Positions 27,163 through 36,308 of a stretch of 64,000 bases of DNA are shown here, piece after piece (position 1 is the stretch's first letter; each line of letters opens with the position of its first letter). Both the position numbers and the translations under genes were made by a program. Location: assembly GCF_027531025.1 (NCBI RefSeq), contig NZ_JAPZQX010000010.1, positions 62,001 to 126,000 on the forward strand, in the 5' to 3' direction. The stretch comes from Novosphingobium sp. Lineage in GTDB: Bacteria; Pseudomonadota; Alphaproteobacteria; Sphingomonadales; Sphingomonadaceae. The notes below the pieces were generated by a model. That model saw only the letters and a list, made by a program, of their open reading frames with translations, ran no database searches and was not told the origin of the DNA.

Positions 27163-27432
27163 CTACTCCCACGAGATCACGCCGTCCGCCGAACGCCAGC
27201 TCGCTGGCCGGATCATTTTCTCATGGGCGATTCGGACTGACCTTATCTCCGCCTCGATCTCGCGCCGCCAATGCGCGAGGAAATCGAACAGCACCGGAAA
27301 ATCCGGTGCTGCATCGTATTCCTGCCAGGCATAAATCTGCAGGAGCGAGGGGTAATCCGGCATGAAATAGCAGATTTCTGCCGTGGTCAGCCCGTATCCT
27401 TCCAGCTGAACCAGGAAAGCGCGGTCGGTCAT
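27163..27432 (-). CDS. usg: Usg family protein
   Basis: An 89-residue protein with the conserved Usg pattern FLVQLEGYGLTTAEICYFMP, DYPSLLQIYAWQEYD and a C-terminal VRIAHEKMIRPASW. Usg is known as a small gene of unknown function near tryptophan genes in Caulobacter and other alphaproteobacteria; here it is next to heat-shock genes instead. Its start overlaps the upstream gene by four bases, so the two are coupled. Confidence 0.88.
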   Translation of the reverse strand: MTDRAFLVQLEGYGLTTAEICYFMPDYPSLLQIYAWQEYDAAPDFPVLFDFLAHWRREIEAEIRSVRIAHEKMIRPASWRSADGVISWE

Positions 27433-27662
27433 TGCAGTGTGGGCTGGCTGTCTGGGCCGTCGAGCGAGCGCAGTGCCGCGAATACATCGTCAACGGAAAC
27501 CGGAGCTTTGAGTTCGGGAGGCTGGCGCATTGCAGGATGATTTTCGACGGCATGCCGATCGGACGCCCAGGAAGCCAGGATGGCTCGCTTCACTTCGGGC
27601 TCAAGCGAGGGATGATGCGCTACATCGAACGGATGCAGGTAGCGCGCGAATGGTTGCGACAT
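27429..27662 (-). CDS. Small conserved protein upstream of usg
   Basis: A 77-residue protein beginning MSQPFARYLHPFDVAHHPSL, with VKRAILASWASDRHAVENHP in the centre and VDDVFAALRSLD near the end. I recognise this pattern as a small conserved alphaproteobacterial protein without known function. The ATG at 27662 is preceded by AGGAGG at eight bases; the open frame reaches 27701 but without a better start. It is divergent from groES, with a CIRCE operator in the gap, so it may be heat-inducible. Confidence 0.75.
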   Translation of the reverse strand: MSQPFARYLHPFDVAHHPSLEPEVKRAILASWASDRHAVENHPAMRQPPELKAPVSVDDVFAALRSLDGPDSQPTLQ

Positions 27663-27723
27663 AGGAACATCCTCCTTTCTGCCTTGCCGCTGATCACTCA
27701 CTGCGGATTGCTCCGCTCACCAT

Positions 27724-27752
27724 ATTTTGTGAGTCCATTTCAGACCGTCAAG
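27724..27752 (-). promoter_or_regulatory. Candidate heat-shock promoter for the small gene and usg
   Basis: On the minus strand, CTTGAC (27747-27752) is separated by 17 bp from CAAAAT (27724-27729), about 60 bp before the start at 27662. CTTGAC with a 17-bp spacer is the alphaproteobacterial RpoH pattern, but the -10 element is a weak match. Confidence 0.4.
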
Positions 27753-27781
27753 ACCCTGATAAGGCGTACGGAAAGTGCCCA

Positions 27782-27808
27782 TTGGCAGTCGCAATCGGGG
27801 AGTGCCAA
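27782..27808. promoter_or_regulatory. CIRCE operator (HrcA site) upstream of groES
   Basis: TTGGCAGTC, nine bases, GAGTGCCAA: an inverted repeat of the CIRCE type (consensus TTAGCACTC-N9-GAGTGCTAA) with a single mismatch between its arms. HrcA binds CIRCE to repress groESL in many bacteria. It lies about 120 bp before groES and also near the divergent small-gene/usg promoter, so one operator may serve both. No hrcA gene is in the window. Confidence 0.85.
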
Positions 27809-27826
27809 AAAATTTGGTTTGGACCT

Positions 27827-27854
27827 CTTGAAGCCGTTTTCAGCAAAACTAGAT
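27827..27854 (+). promoter_or_regulatory. RpoH-type promoter of groESL
   Basis: CTTGAA (27827-27832), a 16-bp spacer and CTAGAT (27849-27854) resemble the heat-shock sigma factor pattern of alphaproteobacteria (CTTGAC-N17-CTATAT). The promoter of the first hsp20 gene has the same layout and shares several spacer bases. It lies just downstream of the CIRCE operator, about 70 bp before the groES start. Confidence 0.6.
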
Positions 27855-27925
27855 CGCGCACTGCCTCCTGCCGATCATCCGGGGGAGGCGCTGTAAGTCA
27901 TTTCGCTTTGTAATGGAGGTTATGC

Positions 27926-29913
<1,988 letters not shown>

Positions 29914-29921
29914 TCGCGAGA

Positions 29922-29950
29922 GGAGAGCGCTGTATCGTACCGCGCTCTCC
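29922..29950 (+). terminator. Hairpin after groEL, possible terminator
   Basis: GGAGAGCGC and GCGCTCTCC form a perfect 9-bp stem with an 11-base loop nine bases after the groEL stop. No T run follows, so it may stabilise the mRNA end or give partial termination rather than act as a classical terminator. Confidence 0.5.
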
Positions 29951-30070
29951 AATCCGCGAACACCAGGCAGTTAGCAATGCCAGTTCGGCACCTGCTCACG
30001 CGGCCTGACACCGGGCAGGTTCTGAACGGGGCTTAACGGATCAATCGGTCGAATGAGAGAGGAGGAGTCT

Positions 30071-30262
30071 ATGGCCGACAGGTATCTGGAGTATCTTTCA
30101 CGCGAACATGCACGGCTGGAGGATAAAATCCGGCAGGAAAGCAAACGACCCCGGCCTGACGAAGTTTTGATTGCCCGCCTTAAGAAGTTGAAACTGGCGC
30201 TCAAGGACCAGATGCAATCCTGGGCTGGCACTCGCCCGAGTCCCGATCGGCTGACCGCGTAA
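30071..30262 (+). CDS. YdcH/DUF465 family small protein
   Basis: A 63-residue coiled-coil-like protein with the family pattern YLSREHARLEDKI, a variable link, then LIARLKKLKLALKDQM. YdcH proteins are short and of unknown function. The ATG at 30071 is preceded by AGGAGG with five bases spacing; the frame begins at 30053 but without a site. It lies between groEL and the hsp20 genes and is followed by a strong terminator. Confidence 0.8.
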   Translation: MADRYLEYLSREHARLEDKIRQESKRPRPDEVLIARLKKLKLALKDQMQSWAGTRPSPDRLTA

Positions 30263-30299
30263 AAAGGGGCTGGGCTTACTCATTTTTTCTCCTGGAAGA

Positions 30300-30340
30300 G
30301 GACCAGGCGTGCCTGTGTCGGTGCGCCTGGTCCTTGTTTG
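30300..30340 (+). terminator. Rho-independent terminator after the YdcH-like gene
   Basis: GGACCAGGCG (30300-30309) pairs perfectly with CGCCTGGTCC (30324-30333) and is followed by TTGTTTG. It would end the groESL-ydcH transcript before the hsp20 promoter. Confidence 0.8.
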
Positions 30341-30382
30341 CAAGATACTGAAAGAACGATTGAAAAAACTTTTTCGGGAAAT

Positions 30383-30410
30383 CTTGAAACCGATTGAGCG
30401 GCTTCTAATT
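30383..30410 (+). promoter_or_regulatory. RpoH-type promoter of the first hsp20 gene
   Basis: CTTGAA (30383-30388), a 16-bp spacer and CTAATT (30405-30410) match the groES promoter in layout, and the bases after CTTGAA are alike (GCCGTTT there, ACCGATT here). It sits about 105 bp before the start codon, downstream of a terminator, so the hsp20 genes are probably a separate heat-induced transcript. Confidence 0.6.
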
Positions 30411-30514
30411 CTATCAGTGCCGGATGCCATAATGGGTCCGGCTGGACAGAGGGCGTCGGCTCTTGGTTCCCGGCGTCTCTCATGCCCAGATTGCTCAACA
30501 AGGAGGATTTGGAA

Positions 30515-30991
30515 ATGAGAACTGCATTTGATTTGACCCCCTATCGCCGCTCGACCGTCGGCTTTGATCGCCTGTTCGATGCGCTCGAAAACAGCTTCCG
30601 CGCCGAGTCGCAGGACAGCTATCCGCCGTTCGACATCGTTCGCACCGGCGAAGACAGCTACCGGATCACCCTTGCGGTGGCCGGATTCCGTCCGGACGAG
30701 ATCGACATCACCGCACAGCAAAACCAGCTCGTTATCACTGGTCAGAAGACCGAAAAGGACGAGGAAGGTGTCGAGTTCGTGCATCGCGGTATCGCGGCCC
30801 GCGCGTTCGAGCGCCGGTTCCAGCTAGCCGATTATGTCGAGGTGCGCGAGGCCAGCTATGAACACGGCATGTTGACGATCTCGCTCCAGCGGATCGTCCC
30901 GGAATCGCTCAAGCCGCGCAAGATCTCCATCGGAAGCCGCGAGCATGTCAACGACGACACGCCGCAGCTGACCGAAGACAAGGCGGCCTAA
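30515..30991 (+). CDS. Small heat-shock protein Hsp20 (IbpA-like)
   Basis: A 158-residue protein starting MRTAFDLTPYRRSTVGFDRLFD, as in IbpA-type proteins, with an alpha-crystallin domain: YPPFDIVRTGEDSYRITLAV, then AGFRPDEIDITAQ, and GMLTISLQR at the end of the domain. Such proteins hold unfolding proteins in a refoldable state. AAGGAGG lies eight bases before the ATG at 30515, which rules out the earlier start at 30482. A second hsp20 gene follows 100 bp downstream. Confidence 0.95.
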   Translation: MRTAFDLTPYRRSTVGFDRLFDALENSFRAESQDSYPPFDIVRTGEDSYRITLAVAGFRPDEIDITAQQNQLVITGQKTEKDEEGVEFVHRGIAARAFERRFQLADYVEVREASYEHGMLTISLQRIVPESLKPRKISIGSREHVNDDTPQLTEDKAA

Positions 30992-31091
30992 GCCGCAATA
31001 ATCGGGCAAATGCTCGGCGGGGTGGGTGTGCGCACCTGCCTCGCTTGATGGGCTGTGCCCCAACCAGTCGGATGAAAGGAGGAATGTCGAG

Positions 31092-31592
31092 ATGGCTATT
31101 CGCGATCTCATTCCCTGGAAGATCCAGGGCCAGGACATCGTTCCCCGGCAGGAGGAGCGGGTCGATCATCCGGTGATGTCGCTTCACCGGGATATCAATC
31201 GCTTGTTCGACGATATGTTTCGCGGGTTTTCCATGCCCTCGCTGCCGTCCATCGGACGCAGCATTGGCTGGCCGCGTGTGGAGTTGTCGGAGAACGACAA
31301 GGAAATCCGTGTCATGGCCGAACTGCCGGGCATGGAGGAAAAAGACATCGAAATCAGCCTAGACGATCATCAACTGGTGATCCGGGGTGAGAAGAAGTCC
31401 GAGACCAGCGACGAGGAACGCGGCTATTCCGAACGCAGCTACGGCCGCTTCGAGCGCCGCATCGGTCTTCCCTCGCAGATTGACGAAGGCAAGGTCGAGG
31501 CCGCTTTCCGCAACGGTGTTCTGACCGTTAGAATTCCGCGTACCTCAGAAGCGGCAAAAGGCCGCAAGACGATCCCGATCAACGCCAGTTAA
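31092..31592 (+). CDS. Small heat-shock protein Hsp20 (second copy)
   Basis: A 166-residue protein of the other hsp20 subfamily: HPVMSLHRDINRLFDDMFRG at the N-terminus, then RVELSENDKEIRVMAELPGM, IEISLDDHQLVIRGEKKSE and GVLTVRIPRT. AGGAGG precedes the ATG at 31092 by nine bases. The two Hsp20 proteins differ clearly in sequence, so they likely form different oligomers or have different clients rather than being a recent duplication. A terminator follows. Confidence 0.95.
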   Translation: MAIRDLIPWKIQGQDIVPRQEERVDHPVMSLHRDINRLFDDMFRGFSMPSLPSIGRSIGWPRVELSENDKEIRVMAELPGMEEKDIEISLDDHQLVIRGEKKSETSDEERGYSERSYGRFERRIGLPSQIDEGKVEAAFRNGVLTVRIPRTSEAAKGRKTIPINAS

Positions 31593-31604
31593 TGGCAGCC
31601 AAGA

Positions 31605-31638
31605 GGGCCGGTCCTGCCCATGGGACCGGCCCTTCTTT
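31605..31638. terminator. Terminator between hsp20 and the convergent protease gene
   Basis: GGGCCGGTCC (31605-31614) and GGACCGGCCC (31623-31632) form a perfect stem followed by TTCTTT on the plus strand. The site lies between converging genes; the plus-strand T run suggests that it mainly ends the hsp20 transcript. Confidence 0.8.
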
Positions 31639-31643
31639 GTGCA

Positions 31644-32780
31644 TCAACTTCCCGGTTCGAGTTCGAGCCTGACCGTTCGCACCTCGCCGCCGCGCATCAA
31701 CGTCAGTTCAACGCTTTGCCCGACCCGAAAGTCGTCAAGGCGGGCGAGCAGGTCGCCGACCCGCGAAACAGGTTTGCCGTTCATAGCGGTAACGATGTCC
31801 CCGGGAGCCACGCCGCGCCTTGTGCGCTGCGCTGCGACCAGACCGGCGCGCTCGGCTACCGACCCGGGATCGACCCGCAGGACAAAAACACCCTCGATCC
31901 CTGAAGCGCGCTTGAGCCGGTCGTTGATATCGTCGTCGCTTTCGAGGCCAAGGCTGGGCCGCGTATAGCGCCCCTCGGAAATGAGCTGCGGCACAACGCG
32001 CATCACCGTGTCGACCGGCACAGCAAAGCCGATTCCTGCCGATGCCCCGGAGGGACTGTATATCGCGGTATTGATCCCGATTAGTCGGCCAGCGGAGTCG
32101 AGTAGCGGGCCACCCGAATTTCCCGGATTGATTGCGGCATCGGTCTGGATCAGGTGCCGAATGTCGGGGCCGTTTTCGTTCGGCAGCGAACGATCCAGTG
32201 CCGAGACAATGCCCTTGGTCAAGGTCCAGTCCAGGCCGAACGGATTTCCGATCGCGAAGACATTCTGTCCGACCTGCAGGTCGCTGCTCGTGCCTATGGG
32301 CACCCGGGCAGGCGCAGTGAAGCCTGCACCGCCAATTTTTAGGACAGCAAGATCGTGTTGTGGGCTCACACCGACCAGAGTGGCGGAAAACTGGCGACCG
32401 TCGGCAAGCTGTATTTGTGCTTCGGATGCACCCTCGATGACATGGAAATTGGTCACAATATGGCCGGCTCCATCCCATACGAGACCGGAGCCAGATCCGC
32501 GCGGCACGCTGTAGACATTACGTGTCCAGAAATCGGCAACTCGCTGCCGTGTCGATATGAAGACAACGGACTCTCGGGCATTGCGGAACAGGTCGATAGT
32601 GGCGCGTTCATCTGCGCCAAGGTCTCCGCGCGGAGTGACCATGCGTGGCTCGGCCACCGGACCCAATTGGCTGAAGAGTAACGATGCTGTTGCAGCTAGA
32701 AGCAGGGCGTTCATTATGATCAAAACCACTATCCACGGACGCGAATTTGACATTGGCTTCGTCAACGTTTGTCTCATCAC
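31644..32780 (-). CDS. HtrA/DegP-like trypsin-type serine protease with PDZ domain
   Basis: An N-terminal membrane segment (PWIVVLIIMNALLLAATASL) tethers the protein, facing the periplasm. The protease domain has the full triad: NFHVIEG (His113), HDLAVLK (Asp143) and NPGNSGGPL (Ser222). One C-terminal PDZ domain follows (GVAPGDIVTAMNGKPV, then LLARLDDFRVGQSVELTLMR). HtrA proteases remove misfolded envelope proteins. It lies convergent with the hsp20 genes and completes a protein-quality-control set. The first ATG is used; one at 32753 is also possible. Confidence 0.93.
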   Translation of the reverse strand: MMRQTLTKPMSNSRPWIVVLIIMNALLLAATASLLFSQLGPVAEPRMVTPRGDLGADERATIDLFRNARESVVFISTRQRVADFWTRNVYSVPRGSGSGLVWDGAGHIVTNFHVIEGASEAQIQLADGRQFSATLVGVSPQHDLAVLKIGGAGFTAPARVPIGTSSDLQVGQNVFAIGNPFGLDWTLTKGIVSALDRSLPNENGPDIRHLIQTDAAINPGNSGGPLLDSAGRLIGINTAIYSPSGASAGIGFAVPVDTVMRVVPQLISEGRYTRPSLGLESDDDINDRLKRASGIEGVFVLRVDPGSVAERAGLVAAQRTRRGVAPGDIVTAMNGKPVSRVGDLLARLDDFRVGQSVELTLMRGGEVRTVRLELEPGS

Positions 32781-33196
32781 GGATAAATAGCGCCGGTTGT
32801 GCCAGGATCAACGCAATGCCTCGTCATTATTCGATCGACAAGAATGTCGGCAAACCAACCATAATCGGACATTGGCGGTGCGCATAACCAGGGCAAAGCT
32901 GCCTGTCCGCTTTCAGGCATCGTTTGGGAGAGCCTGAACGTCCGACATGGGGCGCGTGGCTGCCATCGGACATGGCCGCGACGAAGGGCAGCTATACGCA
33001 AACTGCGCCCTAAGACCTGCCGTTCCGGAGTGTCCAACAAAGCGGACATTCCATTGGACTTCGTTCGCCTTCCAAGCATTGGTGCTGTCAGTGAATCGCG
33101 GCTGAGTTGATCGGCCGCTGCCCTGACCAGCGCGACTGGCAGGGCCTTGGGTGGTGGGAGCGGCGAAGAGCGCTGCTCCGCCAAGGAGAACCGCCC
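32781..33196. other. Intergenic region, about 415 bp, with repeated CGGACAT motifs
   Basis: No coding frame is supported here. The heptamer CGGACAT occurs at 32866-32872, 32967-32973 and 33043-33049, with a close variant CCGACAT at about 32942-32948, all on the same strand. The stretch separates the stress genes from the recombinase module and may be a degenerate dispersed repeat or a protein-binding region. Confidence 0.5.
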
Positions 33197-33517
33197 ATGA
33201 TTGAAGCCAATGAGCAAAAGCCTGCTGCCAAGCGCCCGCGCAAGATGGCCCGAGAGCCCCAGCCTGCCAAAGCTGCTGAAGATTACCTCCTGATCGAGGC
33301 GCCCAAACCCAAGACCAAGGCTGCCAAGGTCGAGCTCATGCTCCAGCGCGGAGATGGCGCAACACTCGATGAGCTCTGCGCAGCAACCGGCTGGCAGGCG
33401 CATACTTGCCGTGCCTTCCTCACCGGCCAGCGCAAGAAGGGCCGGACGCTGGAGCGTTCAAAGCGCGAGGACGACAAGACCAGCTACCGACTGGCAGCCC
33501 CGCTGGCCTGCGACTGA
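33197..33517 (+). CDS. DUF3489 domain protein
   Basis: A basic, Lys/Ala-rich N-terminus is followed by a small winged-helix-like DUF3489 domain: KAAKVELMLQRGDGATLDEL, then CAATGWQAHTCRAFLTGQRK and YRLA at the end. The function is unknown, but the fold suggests DNA binding. AAGGAG stands nine bases before the ATG at 33197, deciding against the longer frame. First of three coupled genes: its stop overlaps the next start (TGATG). Confidence 0.9.
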   Translation: MIEANEQKPAAKRPRKMAREPQPAKAAEDYLLIEAPKPKTKAAKVELMLQRGDGATLDELCAATGWQAHTCRAFLTGQRKKGRTLERSKREDDKTSYRLAAPLACD

Positions 33518-33954
33518 TGGGCCGCAAGCCTTACCTCACCCTCGGGCGGCTGGCGGAACTGCCGCCTGAGGAGCTCAAGCATGAGTGGGCGCGCCGCTTT
33601 GGTGCGCCGGCGCCCAACCTATCGGCCGAACTGCTGCGGCTTGGAGTTGGCTACAAGCTGCAGGAACAGAAATCGGGCGGCATCAGCCGCTCGACTCGAT
33701 CGCTGCTGCGACAGGTCGCAGTGCGGGCGGGGGAGGGCGCCGAGAAGAAGCCCATGCCTCGCAAGCTGACCCCAGGCACCAGGCTCGTGCGGGACTGGCG
33801 CGGGGAAGGCCACACAGTGACGGTGCTTGATGATGGCTTCGAGTACGATGGCAAGCACTGGAAGTCGCTCACGGCGATTGCCAAGGCCATCACTGGCAAC
33901 CAGTGGAACGGCCCGCTGTTCTTCGGCCTGGCCGAGCGGAAGAAGAAACCGTGA
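33517..33954 (+). CDS. DUF2924 domain protein
   Basis: A 145-residue protein with the DUF2924 pattern: LAELPPEELKHEWARRFGAP, then LLRLGVGYKLQEQKSGG, TPGTRLVRDWRGEGHTVTVL and FEYDGKHWKSLTAIAKAITG. Proteins of this family regularly lie beside a serine recombinase and have no known role. The ATG overlaps the DUF3489 stop by one base and its own stop overlaps the GTG start of the recombinase gene by four, so all three are translated together. Confidence 0.9.
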   Translation: MGRKPYLTLGRLAELPPEELKHEWARRFGAPAPNLSAELLRLGVGYKLQEQKSGGISRSTRSLLRQVAVRAGEGAEKKPMPRKLTPGTRLVRDWRGEGHTVTVLDDGFEYDGKHWKSLTAIAKAITGNQWNGPLFFGLAERKKKP

Positions 33955-35588
33955 AGCCGCTGCGCTGCGCGGTCTATACCCGCAAGTCGACCGAGGACGG
34001 ACTGGAGCAGGAGTTCAACAGCCTCGATGCTCAGCGCGAGGCCTGCGAGGCATACATCCTCAGCCAGCGGCACGAGGGCTGGAGCCTGGTCCCGGGGCGC
34101 TACGACGATGGCGGCTACTCAGGTGGCAACATGGAGCGGCCTGGCCTCAAGGCCCTGATGGCAGAGATCGATGCCGGCCAGATCGATGTGATCGTCGTCT
34201 ACAAGGTCGACCGACTGACCCGCAGTCTCGCGGACTTCGCCAAGATCGTCGAACGGCTCGATGCGAGGCAAGCGAGTTTCGTCTCCGTCACCCAGGCGTT
34301 CAACACCACCACGAGCATGGGCCGGCTGACGCTAAACGTCCTCCTGTCCTTCGCCCAGTTCGAGCGTGAGGTCACTGGTGAGCGGATCCGTGACAAGATT
34401 GCAGCCTCCAAGAAGAAGGGCATCTGGATGGGTGGGCCGGTGCCGCTCGGCTACCAGGTTATCGACCGGAAGCTGATCCCGGTCCCCGAAGAAGCCGAGC
34501 GGGTGCGCATCATCATGCGCCGCTACCTGGAGGTCCGAAACGTCCCCCGACTGATCGAGATCCTGCGCGCCGAGGGTGTAGTCACCAAGGTCCAGCAGCG
34601 GGTCAGCGGTCCGCATCGCGGCGGTATTCCGTTTGCGCGCGGCAGCTTGTTCCATCTTCTTAAGAACCCAGTTTACCGCGGCAAGATCGTCCACAAGGGC
34701 AAGGTCTACGATGGCGAGCACGAGGCCATCGTCGACGAGGTCTTATGGAACCAAGTGCAATCGCACCTCGCAGCGAAGGCGCCGCCGAGGAAGCGATCAA
34801 CCAATGAGCCGCAGCAAGCCATGCTGCGCGGTCTCATCACTGACCCGCACGGCCGTCCGATGGTGCCAACCTACGGCTCGAGCAAGGTCAAGCGGTACGC
34901 CTACTACGAGACCCGCAAGGACCTGGCCCGGCCAGGTGATCCGCCCGGTATCCGGTTCCAGCGCGGCCAGCTCGAGCAGCATCTCATAGGTCATCTTGAA
35001 GAGCTGCTCGGGGATGAGCATGCCCTGCGGCGCTTGTCTGGCATCGAGGAAGCCGGAACGCTGCGGACGATGTTTGCTACCGCCCACCTTCTCGCGGTCG
35101 ACCTGCGTGAGATTGGCAAGGTCGAGACGGCGCTGCGCTCGCTCGTTGCTGCCATTAGTATTCAAGCGGACTGCATGGAGATCACCCTGAAGCCAGGCGC
35201 ACTTAGCGTCGAGGCAGACGCCAAATGGACCTGGACCCTGCCTCTCCCGACGCGGCGACCATTCCGCGAAGCCAGGCTGCGGATCGATGCCAGTGGCAAT
35301 ACCACCAGCACCTCAAGCGACCTGCTGGCCCTGATGGCTGATGCCATGGCTGCTCAGCGTCTGGTGCTTGCATCGCCGGAACTCAGTCCTGCCCAATTGG
35401 CAAAGCGGGAAGGGCGGTGCCGAACGCAGTTGACCCGGCTGCTGCGGCTCTCGTGGATGAGCCCGAGAATCGTCGATGCCATCGCTGATGGAACTCAGCC
35501 CAAGGGGCTGACGCGCCGCGCCCTGCTGATCTGCGACATGCCGATCGACTGGGCCGAGCAGGAACGGCAGTTCGGGTTCGCGGCCTGA
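33951..35588 (+). CDS. Large serine recombinase
   Basis: An N-terminal resolvase domain contains the nucleophile motif AVYTRKSTEDG (Ser13), SLDAQREACEAYI and the arginine motif YKVDRLTRSLADF. A recombinase domain follows (PLGYQVIDRKLIPVPEEAER), then the zinc-ribbon-like region LRGLITDPHGRPMVPTYG, which lacks the usual cysteine pairs, and a long C-terminal part. The GTG at 33951 is preferred because it overlaps the DUF2924 stop; an upstream ATG would lie inside that gene. At 545 residues it can act as an integrase. It ends 200 bp from the 3' end of tRNA-Leu. Confidence 0.92.
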   Translation: MKPLRCAVYTRKSTEDGLEQEFNSLDAQREACEAYILSQRHEGWSLVPGRYDDGGYSGGNMERPGLKALMAEIDAGQIDVIVVYKVDRLTRSLADFAKIVERLDARQASFVSVTQAFNTTTSMGRLTLNVLLSFAQFEREVTGERIRDKIAASKKKGIWMGGPVPLGYQVIDRKLIPVPEEAERVRIIMRRYLEVRNVPRLIEILRAEGVVTKVQQRVSGPHRGGIPFARGSLFHLLKNPVYRGKIVHKGKVYDGEHEAIVDEVLWNQVQSHLAAKAPPRKRSTNEPQQAMLRGLITDPHGRPMVPTYGSSKVKRYAYYETRKDLARPGDPPGIRFQRGQLEQHLIGHLEELLGDEHALRRLSGIEEAGTLRTMFATAHLLAVDLREIGKVETALRSLVAAISIQADCMEITLKPGALSVEADAKWTWTLPLPTRRPFREARLRIDASGNTTSTSSDLLALMADAMAAQRLVLASPELSPAQLAKREGRCRTQLTRLLRLSWMSPRIVDAIADGTQPKGLTRRALLICDMPIDWAEQERQFGFAA

Positions 35589-35664
35589 GCGCAAATCAAT
35601 CCAGCAAATCGAGGTGAAGCCGGGTTCTTCGGGGCAGAGAATCCGGCATATTTTTAGCCTCGGC

Positions 35665-35688
35665 GGCTGGCCAGCCCAGAGTCTCTGG
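35665..35688. repeat. Two abutting palindromes, candidate recombination or regulatory site
   Basis: GGCTGGCCAGCC (35665-35676) is a perfect palindrome and is followed directly by CCAGAG-T-CTCTGG (35676-35688). They lie in the gap between the recombinase gene and tRNA-Leu. Serine recombinases act on short imperfect dyads, so this is a candidate crossover site, though an RNA hairpin role cannot be excluded. Confidence 0.4.
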
Positions 35689-35789
35689 CTTCACTCTGAT
35701 TTTGATGAGCCGCCAAACCCCGCGGAACTGCGCCACTCAGCAGGCGCAGGGTGCCCGCAGGCGAAAATCCGTTACCTCGAAAGACTGAT

Positions 35790-35876
35790 TGGTGCGGTCG
35801 AGAAGACTCGAACTTCCACGGGCTTTCGCCCACAACGACCTCAACGTTGCGCGTCTACCAATTCCGCCACGACCGC
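35790..35876 (-). tRNA. tRNA-Leu (anticodon GAG)
   Basis: The minus strand reads a complete class II tRNA: acceptor 5' strand GCGGTCG, a D arm with AATTGGTAGACGC, and anticodon stem CAACG/CGTTG with loop TTGAGGT (anticodon GAG). A long variable arm (GGGCGAAAGCCC), TTCGAGT in the T loop and an encoded CCA follow. The 3' end points toward the recombinase module, the orientation seen when elements integrate at tRNA 3' ends. Confidence 0.95.
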
Positions 35877-36065
35877 TAAATCAACGGGCGGCCGGATCGT
35901 TGGGATCGGAGGCTGCCCGGGGGGGGTAGGAGCGCGCCATTAGCAAAGGGGATGGGGGGGTGCAAGCGCGGAAACCGTTAGGGCCGGCGCGGCAGGTTGT
36001 ACCGGTGCGGGACGGCCGCGAAAGCGCGGTTGCGGGCTTGGTAAACGCGGCGTTTACCTTGGCCG

Positions 36066-36299
36066 ATGTTCGCCGCTGCCGCCCTTCTGCTTGCTGCTGC
36101 CACCGTCCAGTCCGGGGCGGCGCTGCCGGTGCAGGATGCGCCGGCCCGGGGGGAACCGCGCGGCGGGGTTCAGGTGGTGGCGCGGGCCGTGGTCGAGATT
36201 CTGCCCGCCGCACGGGCGACAGCCGATTTCCGCGCGGACGAGCCCCGGCGGCAGGTGCGACGCAACCCGGCCGGGCAGACCTTGGTTGAATTCGAATAA
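36066..36299 (+). CDS. Possible small secreted protein
   Basis: A 77-residue frame with a convincing signal peptide (FAAAALLLAAATVQSGAALP) followed by a short basic mature part, including VVARAVVEILPAARATADFR and an RRNPAGQTLVEFE end. No domain is recognised. It is convergent with the zinc-ribbon protein gene, nine bases apart. It could be a real sphingomonad-specific gene, but a high-GC region can yield such frames by chance. Confidence 0.45.
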   Translation: MFAAAALLLAAATVQSGAALPVQDAPARGEPRGGVQVVARAVVEILPAARATADFRADEPRRQVRRNPAGQTLVEFE

Positions 36300-36308
36300 G
36301 CGAGCGGC

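Noticed and set aside
30309..30514. Small plus-strand frame before the first hsp20 gene
   Set aside because: It covers the terminator and promoter region and has no ribosome site; the AT-rich stretch is better explained as regulatory DNA.
35790..35876. A duplicated tRNA-Leu 3' end marking the far side of an island
   Set aside because: By eye I found no second copy of the tRNA 3' sequence in the window, so integration into this tRNA is not claimed.
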